Shown in pieces: positions 1 to 8,085 of a stretch of 25,241 nucleotides of DNA. The notes below the pieces were generated by a model. The model worked only from the letters and a program-made list of their open reading frames with translations, made no database searches and had not been told where the DNA came from. How positions within the stretch are numbered: the stretch's first letter is position 1; every line of letters begins with the position of its first letter. A program made the position numbers and the translations under genes. The stretch is from JADGQA01 sp964579855 (GTDB lineage: Bacteria > Bacteroidota > Ignavibacteria > UBA10030), in the NCBI GenBank assembly GCA_964579855.1, contig CAZOIM010000028.1, positions 1 to 25,241 of the forward strand, given 5' to 3'.

Positions 1-55
1 CCTACGACCTCTGCCTTGTAAGGGCAGCGCTCTGAACCAGCTGAGCTAAGCGTCC
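1..55 (-). tRNA. tRNA-Val(TAC), 3' end cut by the window edge
   Basis: Read on the minus strand, this begins with a 7-nt acceptor strand GGACGCT. A D-arm follows (GCTC, loop, GAGC), then an anticodon arm with stem CTGCC/GGCAG and the seven-base loop CTTACAA, which places TAC at positions 34-36 and so specifies valine. The variable loop and the first bases of the T-arm (GTAGG) are visible. The rest of the T-arm and the acceptor 3' strand lie beyond position 1. No pseudogene sign in the visible part. Confidence 0.93.
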
Positions 56-200
56 CTCGGAAATCAGAATTTATGCAAGGTACGAAACATCGTCTTGGCA
101 AACAACCGTAGGATGGATTCCGCTTCAATATTACCCGATGACAAATCGAAAGGCAGTTGGAATGCGGCCAACAGAGAAGGGAAACGAATAACGATTTGAT

Positions 201-950
201 TTAAGTCTGGGGAACCTGGAGCTTCGATTCAATCCAACGTTTGATTTGTTCGATCTCAGGCATACCCGAGTAGTGAGCGTAAAGAAGTTCGAAGAGATTG
301 AGCAGTCCTCTCGTTGCTGCTTCGAGTGTTTGGACGTTTCGCTGGATATCGCCGAACATCTTTTTGAATTCTTCTCGTTCTTCCTCAGAGAGTTTGTCCA
401 TGAGGGATTTTGGATCGAACTCAACACCTACAGCGAGTTGGGCCAATGCGCTGTTCAATTTCGGGGTAATGGCATTCACAACGCGTCGTACGCGCTCCGT
501 GGCATCGTTGTTCATCGCCATCTCTTTCAGTTTTTCCTGCTCCATCTGTTCGGAAACCCTGTAAAGATGTCGTTCGTGTGTTCCTCTGATAAGAATATCC
601 AGATGAGGAATATCGATGAGTTCTTTTCGGACGTAATCATAGGCTCCAAGCTTCAGAGCCTCAACAGCGATGTGCTCTGAGCCCGCCGCCGTCAACATGA
701 TAACCGGTGTCTGGTTCTTCTGCTCGAGCATCCATTGTAGAACATTCAGCCCGTTCATCTCCGGCATCATGTAATCAAGCAAAACGACGTCATACCCTGT
801 ATGAGATTCTTCAATCAACCGGAGCGCTTCCTTTCCCGAGAACGCAGCGGTGGTTCGGTATCCGTAATGATCTTTTAGATGGAATGCCAGCATCTTGACG
901 AAAGTTTCCTCGTCATCAACCAGCAATATTCTCAGATTTTCTTGATCCAT
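201..950 (-). CDS. Response regulator with REC domain and helical C-terminus of unknown output
   Basis: Two-component receiver protein, 249 aa from the chosen start. The REC domain covers about residues 6-120. The acidic pocket is DDE at 12-14, the phospho-acceptor is D59 in LLDYMMPEMNG, and the conserved T87 and K109 are present, so it should be phosphorylatable. The C-terminal ~125 residues are charged and helical, with no helix-turn-helix, GGDEF, HD or kinase motif recognised. It probably works through protein-protein contact. An in-frame ATG three codons upstream (959) directly abuts the GGGGG run. The ATG at 950 has that run 9-13 nt upstream, so it is preferred. No histidine kinase gene is next to it, so its partner is unknown. 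Confidence 0.88.
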   Translation of the reverse strand: MDQENLRILLVDDEETFVKMLAFHLKDHYGYRTTAAFSGKEALRLIEESHTGYDVVLLDYMMPEMNGLNVLQWMLEQKNQTPVIMLTAAGSEHIAVEALKLGAYDYVRKELIDIPHLDILIRGTHERHLYRVSEQMEQEKLKEMAMNNDATERVRRVVNAITPKLNSALAQLAVGVEFDPKSLMDKLSEEEREEFKKMFGDIQRNVQTLEAATRGLLNLFELLYAHYSGMPEIEQIKRWIESKLQVPQT

Positions 951-1424
951 TATTCCCATCCCCCGATAGAAACATGCTAAGATACTCAGATCAAAGCAGT
1001 GGTGGTGGTGATTCTAGAAAAATTTTGCCGCCCGGAGGGGATCCAGCGCGACGAAGCTCCGTTTGAGATATTGGCTCTCGTGAGGTGAGCAAGTAGAGCC
1101 ATTTGAAGATACAAAGCGCAGCGGAAAGAGGCAAATTGTGAAGACCAAGAAATCTGTGTTACCGATGACCAGGATCACTCTGCCGAAATGTTCAAAATGT
1201 TACAAGTATTCGAAGGATTAACACCACTTGTGAAATGAAGCGCTGAAGGCCAACAGAATAGGGTGTTTCCTTGCTATCCGTGACAAGTAATGCAGAATGA
1301 ATTCCCAATTTCGAACACAAGTTCCCCCCTTGCGGCAAGGAACTTCGGCTTGAGACCCTCATCAAAATGTTATCATTTCACCGCGGTGGAGTGATTCACG
1401 TCTTTTTCCAAGCGGTGTTGACTT
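951..1424. other. Gene-free interval of about 465 bp
   Basis: No ORF with protein-like composition is seen on either strand. It separates the 3' end of the flavin oxidoreductase from the 5' end of the response regulator, both on the minus strand, so it should hold the promoter of the latter; I find no convincing -35/-10 pair. Visible structure: an inverted repeat at 1319-1345 and a perfect 10-bp palindrome CACCGCGGTG at 1379-1388. A short direct repeat TCAAAATGTTA also occurs twice, near 1191 and 1362. Confidence 0.6.
1319..1345 (-). terminator. Stable hairpin downstream of namA, possible terminator
   Basis: Outer arms AAGTTCC and GGAACTT flank an inner CCTTG/CAAGG stem. It lies about 80 nt past the stop of the flavin oxidoreductase on the minus strand. 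There is no clear U-tract after it, so an intrinsic terminator is only a possibility; it could instead be an mRNA 3'-end stabiliser. Confidence 0.3.
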
Positions 1425-2498
1425 CTATCTCTTGAGTTTTGCGCGCACATATTGGATGGGCCAGGGAATATCGGCAGACAACTCCTGGGCCGCGTGAAGC
1501 GGCCAATAGGGATCCCTCAAGAAAGCTCGGGCCATGACGATTGCGTCGGCCTCACCTCGCTGGAGAATTTCCTCCGCTTGCCGTGGCTCGGTGATTAAAC
1601 CAACCGCACCGGTTGGCATTCCTGTCTCCTTCCGGATCGCCGACGCAAACGGAATTTGATATCCAGAAGCCACCGGTATCTTCGCACCCCGAATATTTCC
1701 GCCGCTCGAACAGTCGACCAAATCGATTCCTGTTTCCTTGAGTTGTCGGGAAAATTCGATTGATTGCTGCAAATCCCACCCCCCGTCTGTCCAATCAGTT
1801 GCTGAGATTCGAACGAAGACAGGCAGGTCGGATGGCCAGATTGTGCGAACGGCGTGAGCGACTTGTATGGGGAATTTCATCCGACCCTTCAAAGGTCCTC
1901 CAAATTCATCCCTTCGTTGATTCGAAAGGGGCGACAAGAATTCGTGGAGGAGATATCCGTGCGCCATATGAATTTCGATCACTTTGAACCCTGCCATGAG
2001 TGCTCTGTGAGCAGCCTCTGAAAATTTTCGGACAACCTCACCGATTTCCATTATTGAAAGTTCGTGAGGATTCGAATACCCGTCATCAAACGGAATCGGA
2101 CTGGGTGCCACCGTTTGCCACCCTCCTTGATCGGTATTCAATACTTTTTGATCAATCCATTGAACCGGCATGGATGCTTTCCGTCCGGCGTGAGCGAGTT
2201 GAATTCCCGGAATAGCACCCTGGGCGCTGATAAACGAAGTGATTCGTTGGAATGCCTTCACTTGTTCGTCGTTCCAAATCCCAAGATCTCCCGGGGAGAT
2301 TCGTCCCTCCGGAGTGACCGCAGTTGCCTCTGCGATGACGAGTGAAGCTCCCCCAACGGCACGGCTCCCGAGATGTACGAAATGCCAGTCGTTGGGCACG
2401 CCTTCCGTCGCAGAATATTGACACATTGGGGAAACAAATATTCGATTACGGAATTCGAGACTTCGCAGTTTGAGTGTGGAAAAGAGTTTTGTGGCCAT
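1425..2498 (-). CDS. namA: NADPH dehydrogenase / ene-reductase of the Old Yellow Enzyme family (YqjM-like)
   Basis: FMN-dependent TIM-barrel oxidoreductase of 357 aa, a normal length for the YqjM/NamA class. These enzymes reduce activated C=C bonds of enones and related electrophiles using NAD(P)H, in the cytoplasm. The class-defining residues are present: C26 and Y28 in SPMCQYSA (same numbering as B. subtilis YqjM), the substrate-anchoring pair H177 and H180 in HMAHGYLLHEF, and the following RRDEFGG segment. The C-terminal phosphate-binding region includes DAIVMARAFLRDPYW. It starts 35 bp after gatD on the same strand and may be the last gene of that operon. No Shine-Dalgarno is visible before the ATG. 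The physiological substrate cannot be told from sequence. Confidence 0.92.
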   Translation of the reverse strand: MATKLFSTLKLRSLEFRNRIFVSPMCQYSATEGVPNDWHFVHLGSRAVGGASLVIAEATAVTPEGRISPGDLGIWNDEQVKAFQRITSFISAQGAIPGIQLAHAGRKASMPVQWIDQKVLNTDQGGWQTVAPSPIPFDDGYSNPHELSIMEIGEVVRKFSEAAHRALMAGFKVIEIHMAHGYLLHEFLSPLSNQRRDEFGGPLKGRMKFPIQVAHAVRTIWPSDLPVFVRISATDWTDGGWDLQQSIEFSRQLKETGIDLVDCSSGGNIRGAKIPVASGYQIPFASAIRKETGMPTGAVGLITEPRQAEEILQRGEADAIVMARAFLRDPYWPLHAAQELSADIPWPIQYVRAKLKR

Positions 2499-2533
2499 AA
2501 TGGTGTTGGTTATTGGATCACGTACATATCAAA

Positions 2534-3922
2534 TCACTTTCTATATTTCGAAATGAACTCTTCAACCTCAGGAATACCTCCTTGAAAAATCAGATATCCG
2601 TTGCTGGGTTCGCGCTCAGTGATCTCACCGGCGATTGGTGAAAGCATAATCTCTTGGACTCTTTCCGGATCAGTCGTCTGGCCAAGCGTCCAACAAAGTT
2701 TCATATAAGCAACTTCAGGCAACAAGTTTGCTCCGGGCACAACACCAAGTTCCATCATATCACGTCCTGTATCGTAGACATACATTTGCACATATCCCCA
2801 AAGGGTTTGCACGGTCATATAGACTGCGATATTCTTCTCCTTAGCACGCTTCAATGCCGGATATAATGGTTTGTTCACGTGGCCGAGACCCGTTCCTGCG
2901 ATGATGATCCCCTTGTACCCATTGTCAATAAGCGCATCGATGATATCGGGATTCATGTTCGGATAGTAATAGACAATGCTTACTTTTTCTTCAAACGAGG
3001 TGTTAAGGACAACGTTTGCATCCGTGCGACGTCGCTTGTAGTCCTGACGAAGCGGTTTGATGTAATCCCGACTCACCATGGCAATGGGGATATCACCGAT
3101 GGTGCGAAACGTTGAGCGATAGCTTGAATGCATTTTCCTGACACGTGTTCCTCTGTGCAGTAGCCCGTACTGATCCGAGGTGGGGCCAAACATACACACC
3201 ATAACTTCCGCGATATCGCTTTCAGCGGCAGTCTTCACACTGTGCATGAGATTCAACGCGGCGTCGGAAGAAGGACGGTCACTCGATCGTTGAGATCCGA
3301 CCATAACAATGGGCACCGGAGAATTCTGGACCATGAACGAAAGAATCGCGGCAGTATGGTGCATGGTATCGGTTCCGTGGCCAATAACAATCCCGTGCAC
3401 TCCCTTCCGAATTTCTCGTGCGATTGCTTCAGCGGTTCCTTTCCATTGTTCCGGGCCCATATTCTCGCTGAACACCCCATAGAGTTTCTCCGTTTCCAGG
3501 TTACAGATATCGCCGAGCTCCGGCACCGATCCATAGAGCTCGCCCGGCGAAAAGGCAGGGATGACAGCCCCCGTCCTATAGTCCAGACGGCTCGCAATCG
3601 TTCCCCCCGTTCCGAGGAGTTTGACCTTCGGTTTCTTCGGATCGTAGGGAAATTCCTTCTCCGGAATTTTGTAGTGTGCTTCCTTGCGTCCGTCTATCCT
3701 AATGTCTCTGATCTTTTTTGCTGCGATCCCAATGTTGTATCCAACGCGGAGTTTCAGTACAACGTGAAGGGGATCCGCCGTTTCAGAGCGCGGCAGAATG
3801 ATCCCGGTAAAAGTCCCGTTCTCCGTTTTGATTTCGACGTCGCTCCAGATTCTTGCATCATATCGTTTCAAAACGTCGAGTGCTTCACCTCGATAACCCT
3901 TAAAGGAATCGTTTGCCGCCAT
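2534..3922 (-). CDS. gatD: Glutamyl-tRNA(Gln) amidotransferase subunit D (asparaginase-like)
   Basis: GatD releases ammonia from glutamine or asparagine for the conversion of Glu-tRNA(Gln) to Gln-tRNA(Gln) by GatE. The protein has 462 aa, slightly longer than typical archaeal GatD. Residues 1-95 form the small N-terminal domain characteristic of GatD but absent from plain L-asparaginases. The asparaginase fold follows, with all four catalytic residues of the family: T105 in LLGTGGTIAS, T184 and D185 in GHGTDTMHHT, and K263 in RGTRVRKMHSSYRS. Its ATG shares one base with the gatE stop (TAATG), and an AGGAG lies 8 nt upstream inside gatE, so the two are translationally coupled. The N-terminal domain and the gatE neighbour argue against a simple asparaginase. 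Presence in an otherwise bacterial contig is the oddity. Confidence 0.95.
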   Translation of the reverse strand: MAANDSFKGYRGEALDVLKRYDARIWSDVEIKTENGTFTGIILPRSETADPLHVVLKLRVGYNIGIAAKKIRDIRIDGRKEAHYKIPEKEFPYDPKKPKVKLLGTGGTIASRLDYRTGAVIPAFSPGELYGSVPELGDICNLETEKLYGVFSENMGPEQWKGTAEAIAREIRKGVHGIVIGHGTDTMHHTAAILSFMVQNSPVPIVMVGSQRSSDRPSSDAALNLMHSVKTAAESDIAEVMVCMFGPTSDQYGLLHRGTRVRKMHSSYRSTFRTIGDIPIAMVSRDYIKPLRQDYKRRRTDANVVLNTSFEEKVSIVYYYPNMNPDIIDALIDNGYKGIIIAGTGLGHVNKPLYPALKRAKEKNIAVYMTVQTLWGYVQMYVYDTGRDMMELGVVPGANLLPEVAYMKLCWTLGQTTDPERVQEIMLSPIAGEITEREPSNGYLIFQGGIPEVEEFISKYRK

Positions 3923-5835
3923 TACTTCATCTCCTGGGCAATAAGTTCTGCGAGAACTGTACTTTCAATTCGTCCTCTCAACGTGCGTAATACCATTCCC
4001 ATCAATATTTCCGGCTTCTTCAGTTCGTGATAGACCTTCATGCCGGACAGCAACACCATTGAGACACGCACGACGGCGGCGACCTCTTCCAGGGAACATT
4101 TCTCGGGCAAAGATTCTTCTGAAAACGAGCCTTCCAGCACCGCCTTTCTCAGCGTATGGTATATTGCATCTTTGGTAATCCTGCCGTTTCTGTACGCCAA
4201 AAAGATTTTTTTCATCAACTCTTCGGTCAACACTTTGGTGTCCCGTCGTTCCTTTTTCAATCTCTTGAAGAATTGAATCAGAACAACAGAGGCAAGCGTC
4301 GGACTAATATTCCATTCCTTAACCAAGAAACTAAAGAGTGGCGCAAACTTCGAAACTGTCAACGACTGAACGAGATCGTCTGGAACACCCATGGCACGGT
4401 AGGAATCTTCCCGGGTCCAGAAGTCCAACGGAAGCGACCTTCGTATTTTCTCACGTCGTTCGTCGGTGATGCATTTCGGCGGGAGGTCCGTGTCCGGGTA
4501 CATGCGATCGGCTCCAGGGAGTATACGCTCAAAACCATTGGTGCCATCACGTAACGCCTGCCTGGTTTCAGATGGTATGCCAATCGTAGCTTCCTTCGCT
4601 CTGATGATGATCTCTTTCACACCCATTTCGACATCGTGCTGGCTTCCCCACACAAGAACGAGTGTGTCCTCGTCCGATGCGCTCATTGCCTTCTTGATGG
4701 ATTGCCATTCTGCGGTCGCCACGGACTCGCTTGGATTGTCCGAGTGAATAAGATTGGGCAGCGTCGTAAGGCACGCAATAACTCGAATCCTGTCAGAAAT
4801 CTCTTTCGAAAAGAACGTGTCGGTTTGCGTTTTCCATCGCAAAAGACCGCGAAATCCTCGAAGCGTAACACAATGGATGACCATTCCCTCTTCCAGTGCA
4901 TGCTGGATCGGAAGATATCTGGTCTTGCGAAAGAATTTTGTGACGTTTTCCGTGGTTGTTCTAAACGATTCCGGTGTGATTCCCCGCTTGTGCAACTCAT
5001 CGCGAAGTCGAAGTAAATTCCATTGCCGCATCGCTTCGTTGTACGTGAGCAATGGAATGTGGGGTATACGGGGCACACCCTTAATTTCGATCCTGGTTCC
5101 TCGCGAGACACTCACGTTGACGTCCTCGCGAGCTGCTCCCATTCCCGTCCGAACTTTTCCCGTACTCCTGACCATCCACCGGCAAAGTTGTGCGACTTCT
5201 GCAACCTCCTGCGGAGTGCGCATGTCCGGCCCGGTAACGGTTTCAATGAGGGGCATGCCGAGCCGGTCGGTCAAATAGACTCTCTGGTGACCCTGATCGC
5301 TCACTTCGCGGCAGGAGTCCTCTTCGATGGAAAGCTGGACAACCTTTATGTCGCGTCCTTTGTACGGAATCCTCCCGTTAAGACATATGATTGACGTACG
5401 TTGAAAACCCGTAGGGATGCTTCCGTCAAGATACTGTTTGCGCGCGATGTGTATTTCATCGACAACGTCTGAGCCGTACATCATGCCGATCCCGAGGGCA
5501 ATATCAAGCGCCTCGTCGTTGATCTGAAAGGGAGGAGTGTCGTCCATCTCATACGTGCAGACTGTATTGCGATGAATGCGATAAATGATGTTCTTCTTGG
5601 TCTTGAATTCCATCAATGCGGTGCCGTCATATTCACCCAATTCCGAAAGTGTCGGTCTCATATGACGGAGAATTTCAGCGTCGTAGTGGTCGCTGTATTG
5701 TCCAGCCGGACAACGGCAGAAGAGCTTTTTTGCTGTCAGGAGCTGCTGATGGATTTCAAGACCGGATTTGAATCCGACCGCTGCATAGTCGGCATCCGTC
5801 ATTTCGTGGAATGGTTTAAACTGGAAATCCTGCAT
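3922..5835 (-). CDS. gatE: Glutamyl-tRNA(Gln) amidotransferase subunit E
   Basis: tRNA-binding and kinase/transamidase subunit of the GatDE complex; it phosphorylates and then amidates glutamate on tRNA(Gln). Length is 637 aa, as expected for GatE and well above bacterial GatB (about 480). The cradle domain begins with GLEIHQQL (25-32) and has cysteines C40 and C42 in LFCRCP. It continues through GSIPTGFQRT (138-147), SIEEDSCR (169-176) and RTGMGAAREDVNVSV (229-243). An AspRS-like GAD insertion, absent from GatB, follows at about 300-430 and ends near LPGADRMYPDTDLPP. The C-terminus is the helical tRNA-contacting tail. No SD precedes the ATG. A candidate promoter lies about 110 nt upstream. 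The GAD insertion and the gatD partner separate it clearly from GatB. Confidence 0.95.
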   Translation of the reverse strand: MQDFQFKPFHEMTDADYAAVGFKSGLEIHQQLLTAKKLFCRCPAGQYSDHYDAEILRHMRPTLSELGEYDGTALMEFKTKKNIIYRIHRNTVCTYEMDDTPPFQINDEALDIALGIGMMYGSDVVDEIHIARKQYLDGSIPTGFQRTSIICLNGRIPYKGRDIKVVQLSIEEDSCREVSDQGHQRVYLTDRLGMPLIETVTGPDMRTPQEVAEVAQLCRWMVRSTGKVRTGMGAAREDVNVSVSRGTRIEIKGVPRIPHIPLLTYNEAMRQWNLLRLRDELHKRGITPESFRTTTENVTKFFRKTRYLPIQHALEEGMVIHCVTLRGFRGLLRWKTQTDTFFSKEISDRIRVIACLTTLPNLIHSDNPSESVATAEWQSIKKAMSASDEDTLVLVWGSQHDVEMGVKEIIIRAKEATIGIPSETRQALRDGTNGFERILPGADRMYPDTDLPPKCITDERREKIRRSLPLDFWTREDSYRAMGVPDDLVQSLTVSKFAPLFSFLVKEWNISPTLASVVLIQFFKRLKKERRDTKVLTEELMKKIFLAYRNGRITKDAIYHTLRKAVLEGSFSEESLPEKCSLEEVAAVVRVSMVLLSGMKVYHELKKPEILMGMVLRTLRGRIESTVLAELIAQEMK

Positions 5836-6109
5836 AGCGGTCGTTTGCTGCTATCCCGGCTGCGATAACCTCTTCGGTGAGTTCGAACTTAACAAAGCAT
5901 GCATCGCGGATGATCTGATGGTGGACTACGGTGAACTCTTGACACCAAATAATACTACCTACTTTTTGTCCAGATTGCAATCCAAGAAAAGTGATCTCAA
6001 CAGCATCGTCTTGGTCTTCTTGAAATGAATCTTGTTGTTCCACGAAGACTTGTGGTTGTTGACTTGTCCAATCGAATCTCCTATATTCACGGCCAATGAA
6101 AAAGAACAT
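5816..6109 (-). CDS. Possible small hypothetical protein upstream of gatE (doubtful)
   Basis: An open frame of 97 codons precedes gatE and overlaps its start by 20 bp. Its composition is not absurd for a protein (acidic and Gln-rich in the first half, aliphatic in the second), but I recognise no family. Against it: no Shine-Dalgarno before its only ATG, a 14-bp overlap with the start of the divergent permease, and a very good plus-strand promoter (6059-6087) inside it. It also leaves the divergent pair no other promoter region. More likely an untranslated intergenic segment. Confidence 0.25.
   Translation of the reverse strand: MFFFIGREYRRFDWTSQQPQVFVEQQDSFQEDQDDAVEITFLGLQSGQKVGSIIWCQEFTVVHHQIIRDACFVKFELTEEVIAAGIAANDRYAGFPV
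5952..5980 (-). promoter_or_regulatory. Candidate promoter for the gatE-gatD-namA unit
   Basis: On the minus strand TTGCAA and TAGTAT are separated by 17 bp, each matching four of six sigma-70 consensus positions. Transcription from here would give a leader of about 110 nt before gatE. The match is moderate and the call rests mainly on position and spacing. Confidence 0.3.
6059..6087 (+). promoter_or_regulatory. Sigma-70-type promoter of the permease; predicts a leaderless mRNA
   Basis: TTGACT, a 17-bp spacer and TATATT give five of six matches in each hexamer at ideal spacing. The last base of the -10 box is at 6087 and the permease ATG starts at 6096, so the expected first transcribed base falls on or within a few bases of the start codon. 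No Shine-Dalgarno exists before that ATG, which agrees with leaderless translation. Confidence 0.65.
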
Positions 6110-7439
6110 ATTCGGAGTTCGAAAGTATCTTCGGCCGCTCCAATTGACTGCGGTTGTTTTCTTTGCGGTTTCGGGAGGTCCCTACGGACTCGAACCGATC
6201 CTCAACTACACGGGAAGCAGCATTGCTCTCCTCCTCGTTATCATAACACCGTTGGTGTGGTGCATTCCGACGATCCTCATGGTTCTTGAGCTGAACGGTA
6301 TGATGCCGAAGAATGGAGGATACTATCAATGGGTTAAAAATGCGCTGGGAATTCGTTGGGGTTTTATCGAAGGATGGTGGTCGTGGCTCTATGCGTTTGT
6401 TGATTCCGCAATCTATCCGGTTCTTTTTGTCGAGTACCTGTCATTTTTGTTCCCTGCGATTACTCCAGTTAAGTACGCCATTTGCCTCGTTTTCATTTGG
6501 ACCGGGGCAATGCTTAATGTGTTGGGGATTGTCCCTGTCGGACGGAGTTCCGTTGTTCTTGGAATCGTCGTGTTGACTCCTTTTCTCATCCTTTTTTGGT
6601 TTGCATTCTTTCCTGCACACCCGGTCGCAGTCAGCGCCGTTCATTTGTCATCGCATCCGATGGAGATTTCTGCTCTTGGGATGGGAGTGTTCACTATCAT
6701 GTGGAATTTTCTCGGTTGGGACAATGTGACACCCTTTGTCGAGGAGGTCGAAACACCGGCTCGCTCATATCTCATTGCGATCGTGGGCGCGCTCCTGATC
6801 ATTGTCGCCGTCTATGTGCTCGCCGTACTGGCAGCATCAAGGTCTGGTGTAGATTTCGAAGTGCTACAGTCTGAGGGATTTCCTTCGCTTGGAGTTCTTG
6901 CCGGAGGATGGTGGCTCGGCGCGGCGCTTTCGCTGGGGGGTATGGCGAGCGCGATGGGACTCTTCCTCTCGATTTTGCTTTCAATTTCCCGCGTTCCCAA
7001 GGCAATGGCGGATGACGGCATTTTTCCGAAGATGATCAGCATAGTCAATCCGAGATTCAACACTCCACATATTTCCATTATCACATGTGCTGTTGTGGTG
7101 AGCGGGATGGTTCTATGGGGATTCGGCGACCTCTTGATTATCGATGTTACTCTTTATAGCTTTGGTTTGATGTTGGAATTTGTGTCACTAATTGTATTGC
7201 GGATCCATAAGCCTCAGGCAGAGAGGCCATTCAAGATAGGAATGGGTCTAAAAGGGATCATTGTGATGACAACCCTTCCCCTCCTCTGTATCCTTGCAGC
7301 GCTTGTTTCACTTTTGATAACGGCAAATCATCACGCACACGCCGCATGGTTTGCCTTCGCGGCTGTTGTTTCGGGTCCGATTGCATGGTTTGTTGTTGAT
7401 CGATGGAGAACAAAATCCTCCATAGGCTCGGATTCATAA
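6096..7439 (+). CDS. APC-superfamily amino acid / polyamine permease
   Basis: Integral inner-membrane transporter of 447 aa with about 12 hydrophobic segments, the normal size and layout of the amino acid-polyamine-organocation family. TM1 is broken by the motif SGGPYGLE (26-33). This resembles the GGPFG-type motif of the polyamine/LAT-like branch rather than the GSGIF type of other APC members. NGGYYQWV near TM2-TM3 and PKAMADDGIFPK in the TM8-9 loop are also typical. Substrate (amino acid or polyamine) cannot be decided from sequence. The ATG at 6096 leaves about 13 residues before TM1; no later start would keep TM1 whole. It is transcribed divergently from gatE and is followed 111 bp later by a small AHSA1-type gene on the same strand. 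Confidence 0.88.
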   Translation: MKKNIFGVRKYLRPLQLTAVVFFAVSGGPYGLEPILNYTGSSIALLLVIITPLVWCIPTILMVLELNGMMPKNGGYYQWVKNALGIRWGFIEGWWSWLYAFVDSAIYPVLFVEYLSFLFPAITPVKYAICLVFIWTGAMLNVLGIVPVGRSSVVLGIVVLTPFLILFWFAFFPAHPVAVSAVHLSSHPMEISALGMGVFTIMWNFLGWDNVTPFVEEVETPARSYLIAIVGALLIIVAVYVLAVLAASRSGVDFEVLQSEGFPSLGVLAGGWWLGAALSLGGMASAMGLFLSILLSISRVPKAMADDGIFPKMISIVNPRFNTPHISIITCAVVVSGMVLWGFGDLLIIDVTLYSFGLMLEFVSLIVLRIHKPQAERPFKIGMGLKGIIVMTTLPLLCILAALVSLLITANHHAHAAWFAFAAVVSGPIAWFVVDRWRTKSSIGSDS

Positions 7440-7480
7440 TTAGAAAGAAGACACTATTGGCCGTGATCATCGCGGTTGTT

Positions 7481-7496
7481 TCCACTCCGCAGTGGA
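7481..7496 (+). other. Short hairpin between permease and SRPBCC genes
   Basis: Perfect six-base arms TCCACT and AGTGGA enclose a four-base loop. It lies 42 nt after the permease stop and has no following T-run, so it is not a classical terminator. It may separate expression of the two genes or mean nothing. Confidence 0.25.
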
Positions 7497-7550
7497 TGCT
7501 CATCGAGAAACGCGAATCATAAAACAATAATGAAGGGAAAGGACAAAGTT

Positions 7551-7964
7551 ATGCCGAAGACAATCGTGCAGAAAGTGGTATTCAAGAATACGAACGCAGG
7601 AGATCTCTATGACCTCTACATGAATCCGAACAAACACTCGGAAGTGACGGGGGCTCCGGCAAAAATTACCGCGAAGGAAGGGACGAAGTATTCCGCACAC
7701 GGCGGCTACATTACGGGCAGAAACCTTCACCTGGTAAAAGACAAGCTTATCGTTCAATCGTGGAGAGCGAGCGACTGGAAAAGCGACGATATCGATTCCA
7801 CATTTGTCATACACCTGGAACAGAAGGGCAATGACGCCATCCTCCGCGCGACGCATGCGAATATCCCCGACAAGCACGTCGTTGGAATCGAAAAGGGCTG
7901 GCAAACGTATTACTGGAACCCGTGGAAGCGCCATCTCGCGCAGAAACGAACCCGTAATCATTAG
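7551..7964 (+). CDS. SRPBCC / AHSA1-family domain protein
   Basis: Small soluble protein of 137 aa with the helix-grip fold of the activator-of-Hsp90-ATPase (AHSA1-like) branch of the START/SRPBCC superfamily. Family signs are an N-terminal strand (TIVQKVVFKN), the helix DLYDLYMNPNKHSEVTG, the TGRNLHLVKDKLIVQSWRA strand pair and a C-terminal amphipathic helix after EKGWQTYYWNPWKRHL. Such proteins usually bind a hydrophobic ligand or act on protein folding; the ligand is unknown here. The frame is open from 7476, with ATGs at 7530 and 7551. The latter is chosen because GGAAAGGA lies 7-14 nt upstream and the family starts just before this strand. Possibly cotranscribed with the permease. Confidence 0.85.
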   Translation: MPKTIVQKVVFKNTNAGDLYDLYMNPNKHSEVTGAPAKITAKEGTKYSAHGGYITGRNLHLVKDKLIVQSWRASDWKSDDIDSTFVIHLEQKGNDAILRATHANIPDKHVVGIEKGWQTYYWNPWKRHLAQKRTRNH

Positions 7965-8085
7965 AGAAGATAATTCAACGCGGTATCACCGGGATTTCTG
8001 ACTCACTCTGAAACCATTCATCGCAGAGGTGGGTTGCAAAAGACTCGATTGCCAGGTAGGCAGACGATTCGCCTGCTGCGTATAC

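Noticed and set aside
246..680. Plus-strand frame of 144 codons at the left end
   Set aside because: Lies antisense to the response regulator, whose REC motifs are intact; no family resemblance.
951..1020. TTGATC-N17-TTCTAT (minus strand) as the promoter of the response regulator
   Set aside because: The -10 match is only three of six, too weak to report as a feature.
1379..1388. Palindrome CACCGCGGTG as a regulator site
   Set aside because: Only 10 bp, lies 3' of the flavin oxidoreductase and far from any start; expected by chance at this length.
3242..4030. Plus-strand open frame of 262 codons opposite gatD/gatE
   Set aside because: Antisense shadow with Arg/Cys-rich, low-complexity composition; both minus-strand genes are unambiguous.
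7965..8085. Bidirectional terminator between the convergent SRPBCC and VOC genes
   Set aside because: Only a four-base GCAG/CTGC pairing near 8060-8080 and no T-run on either strand.
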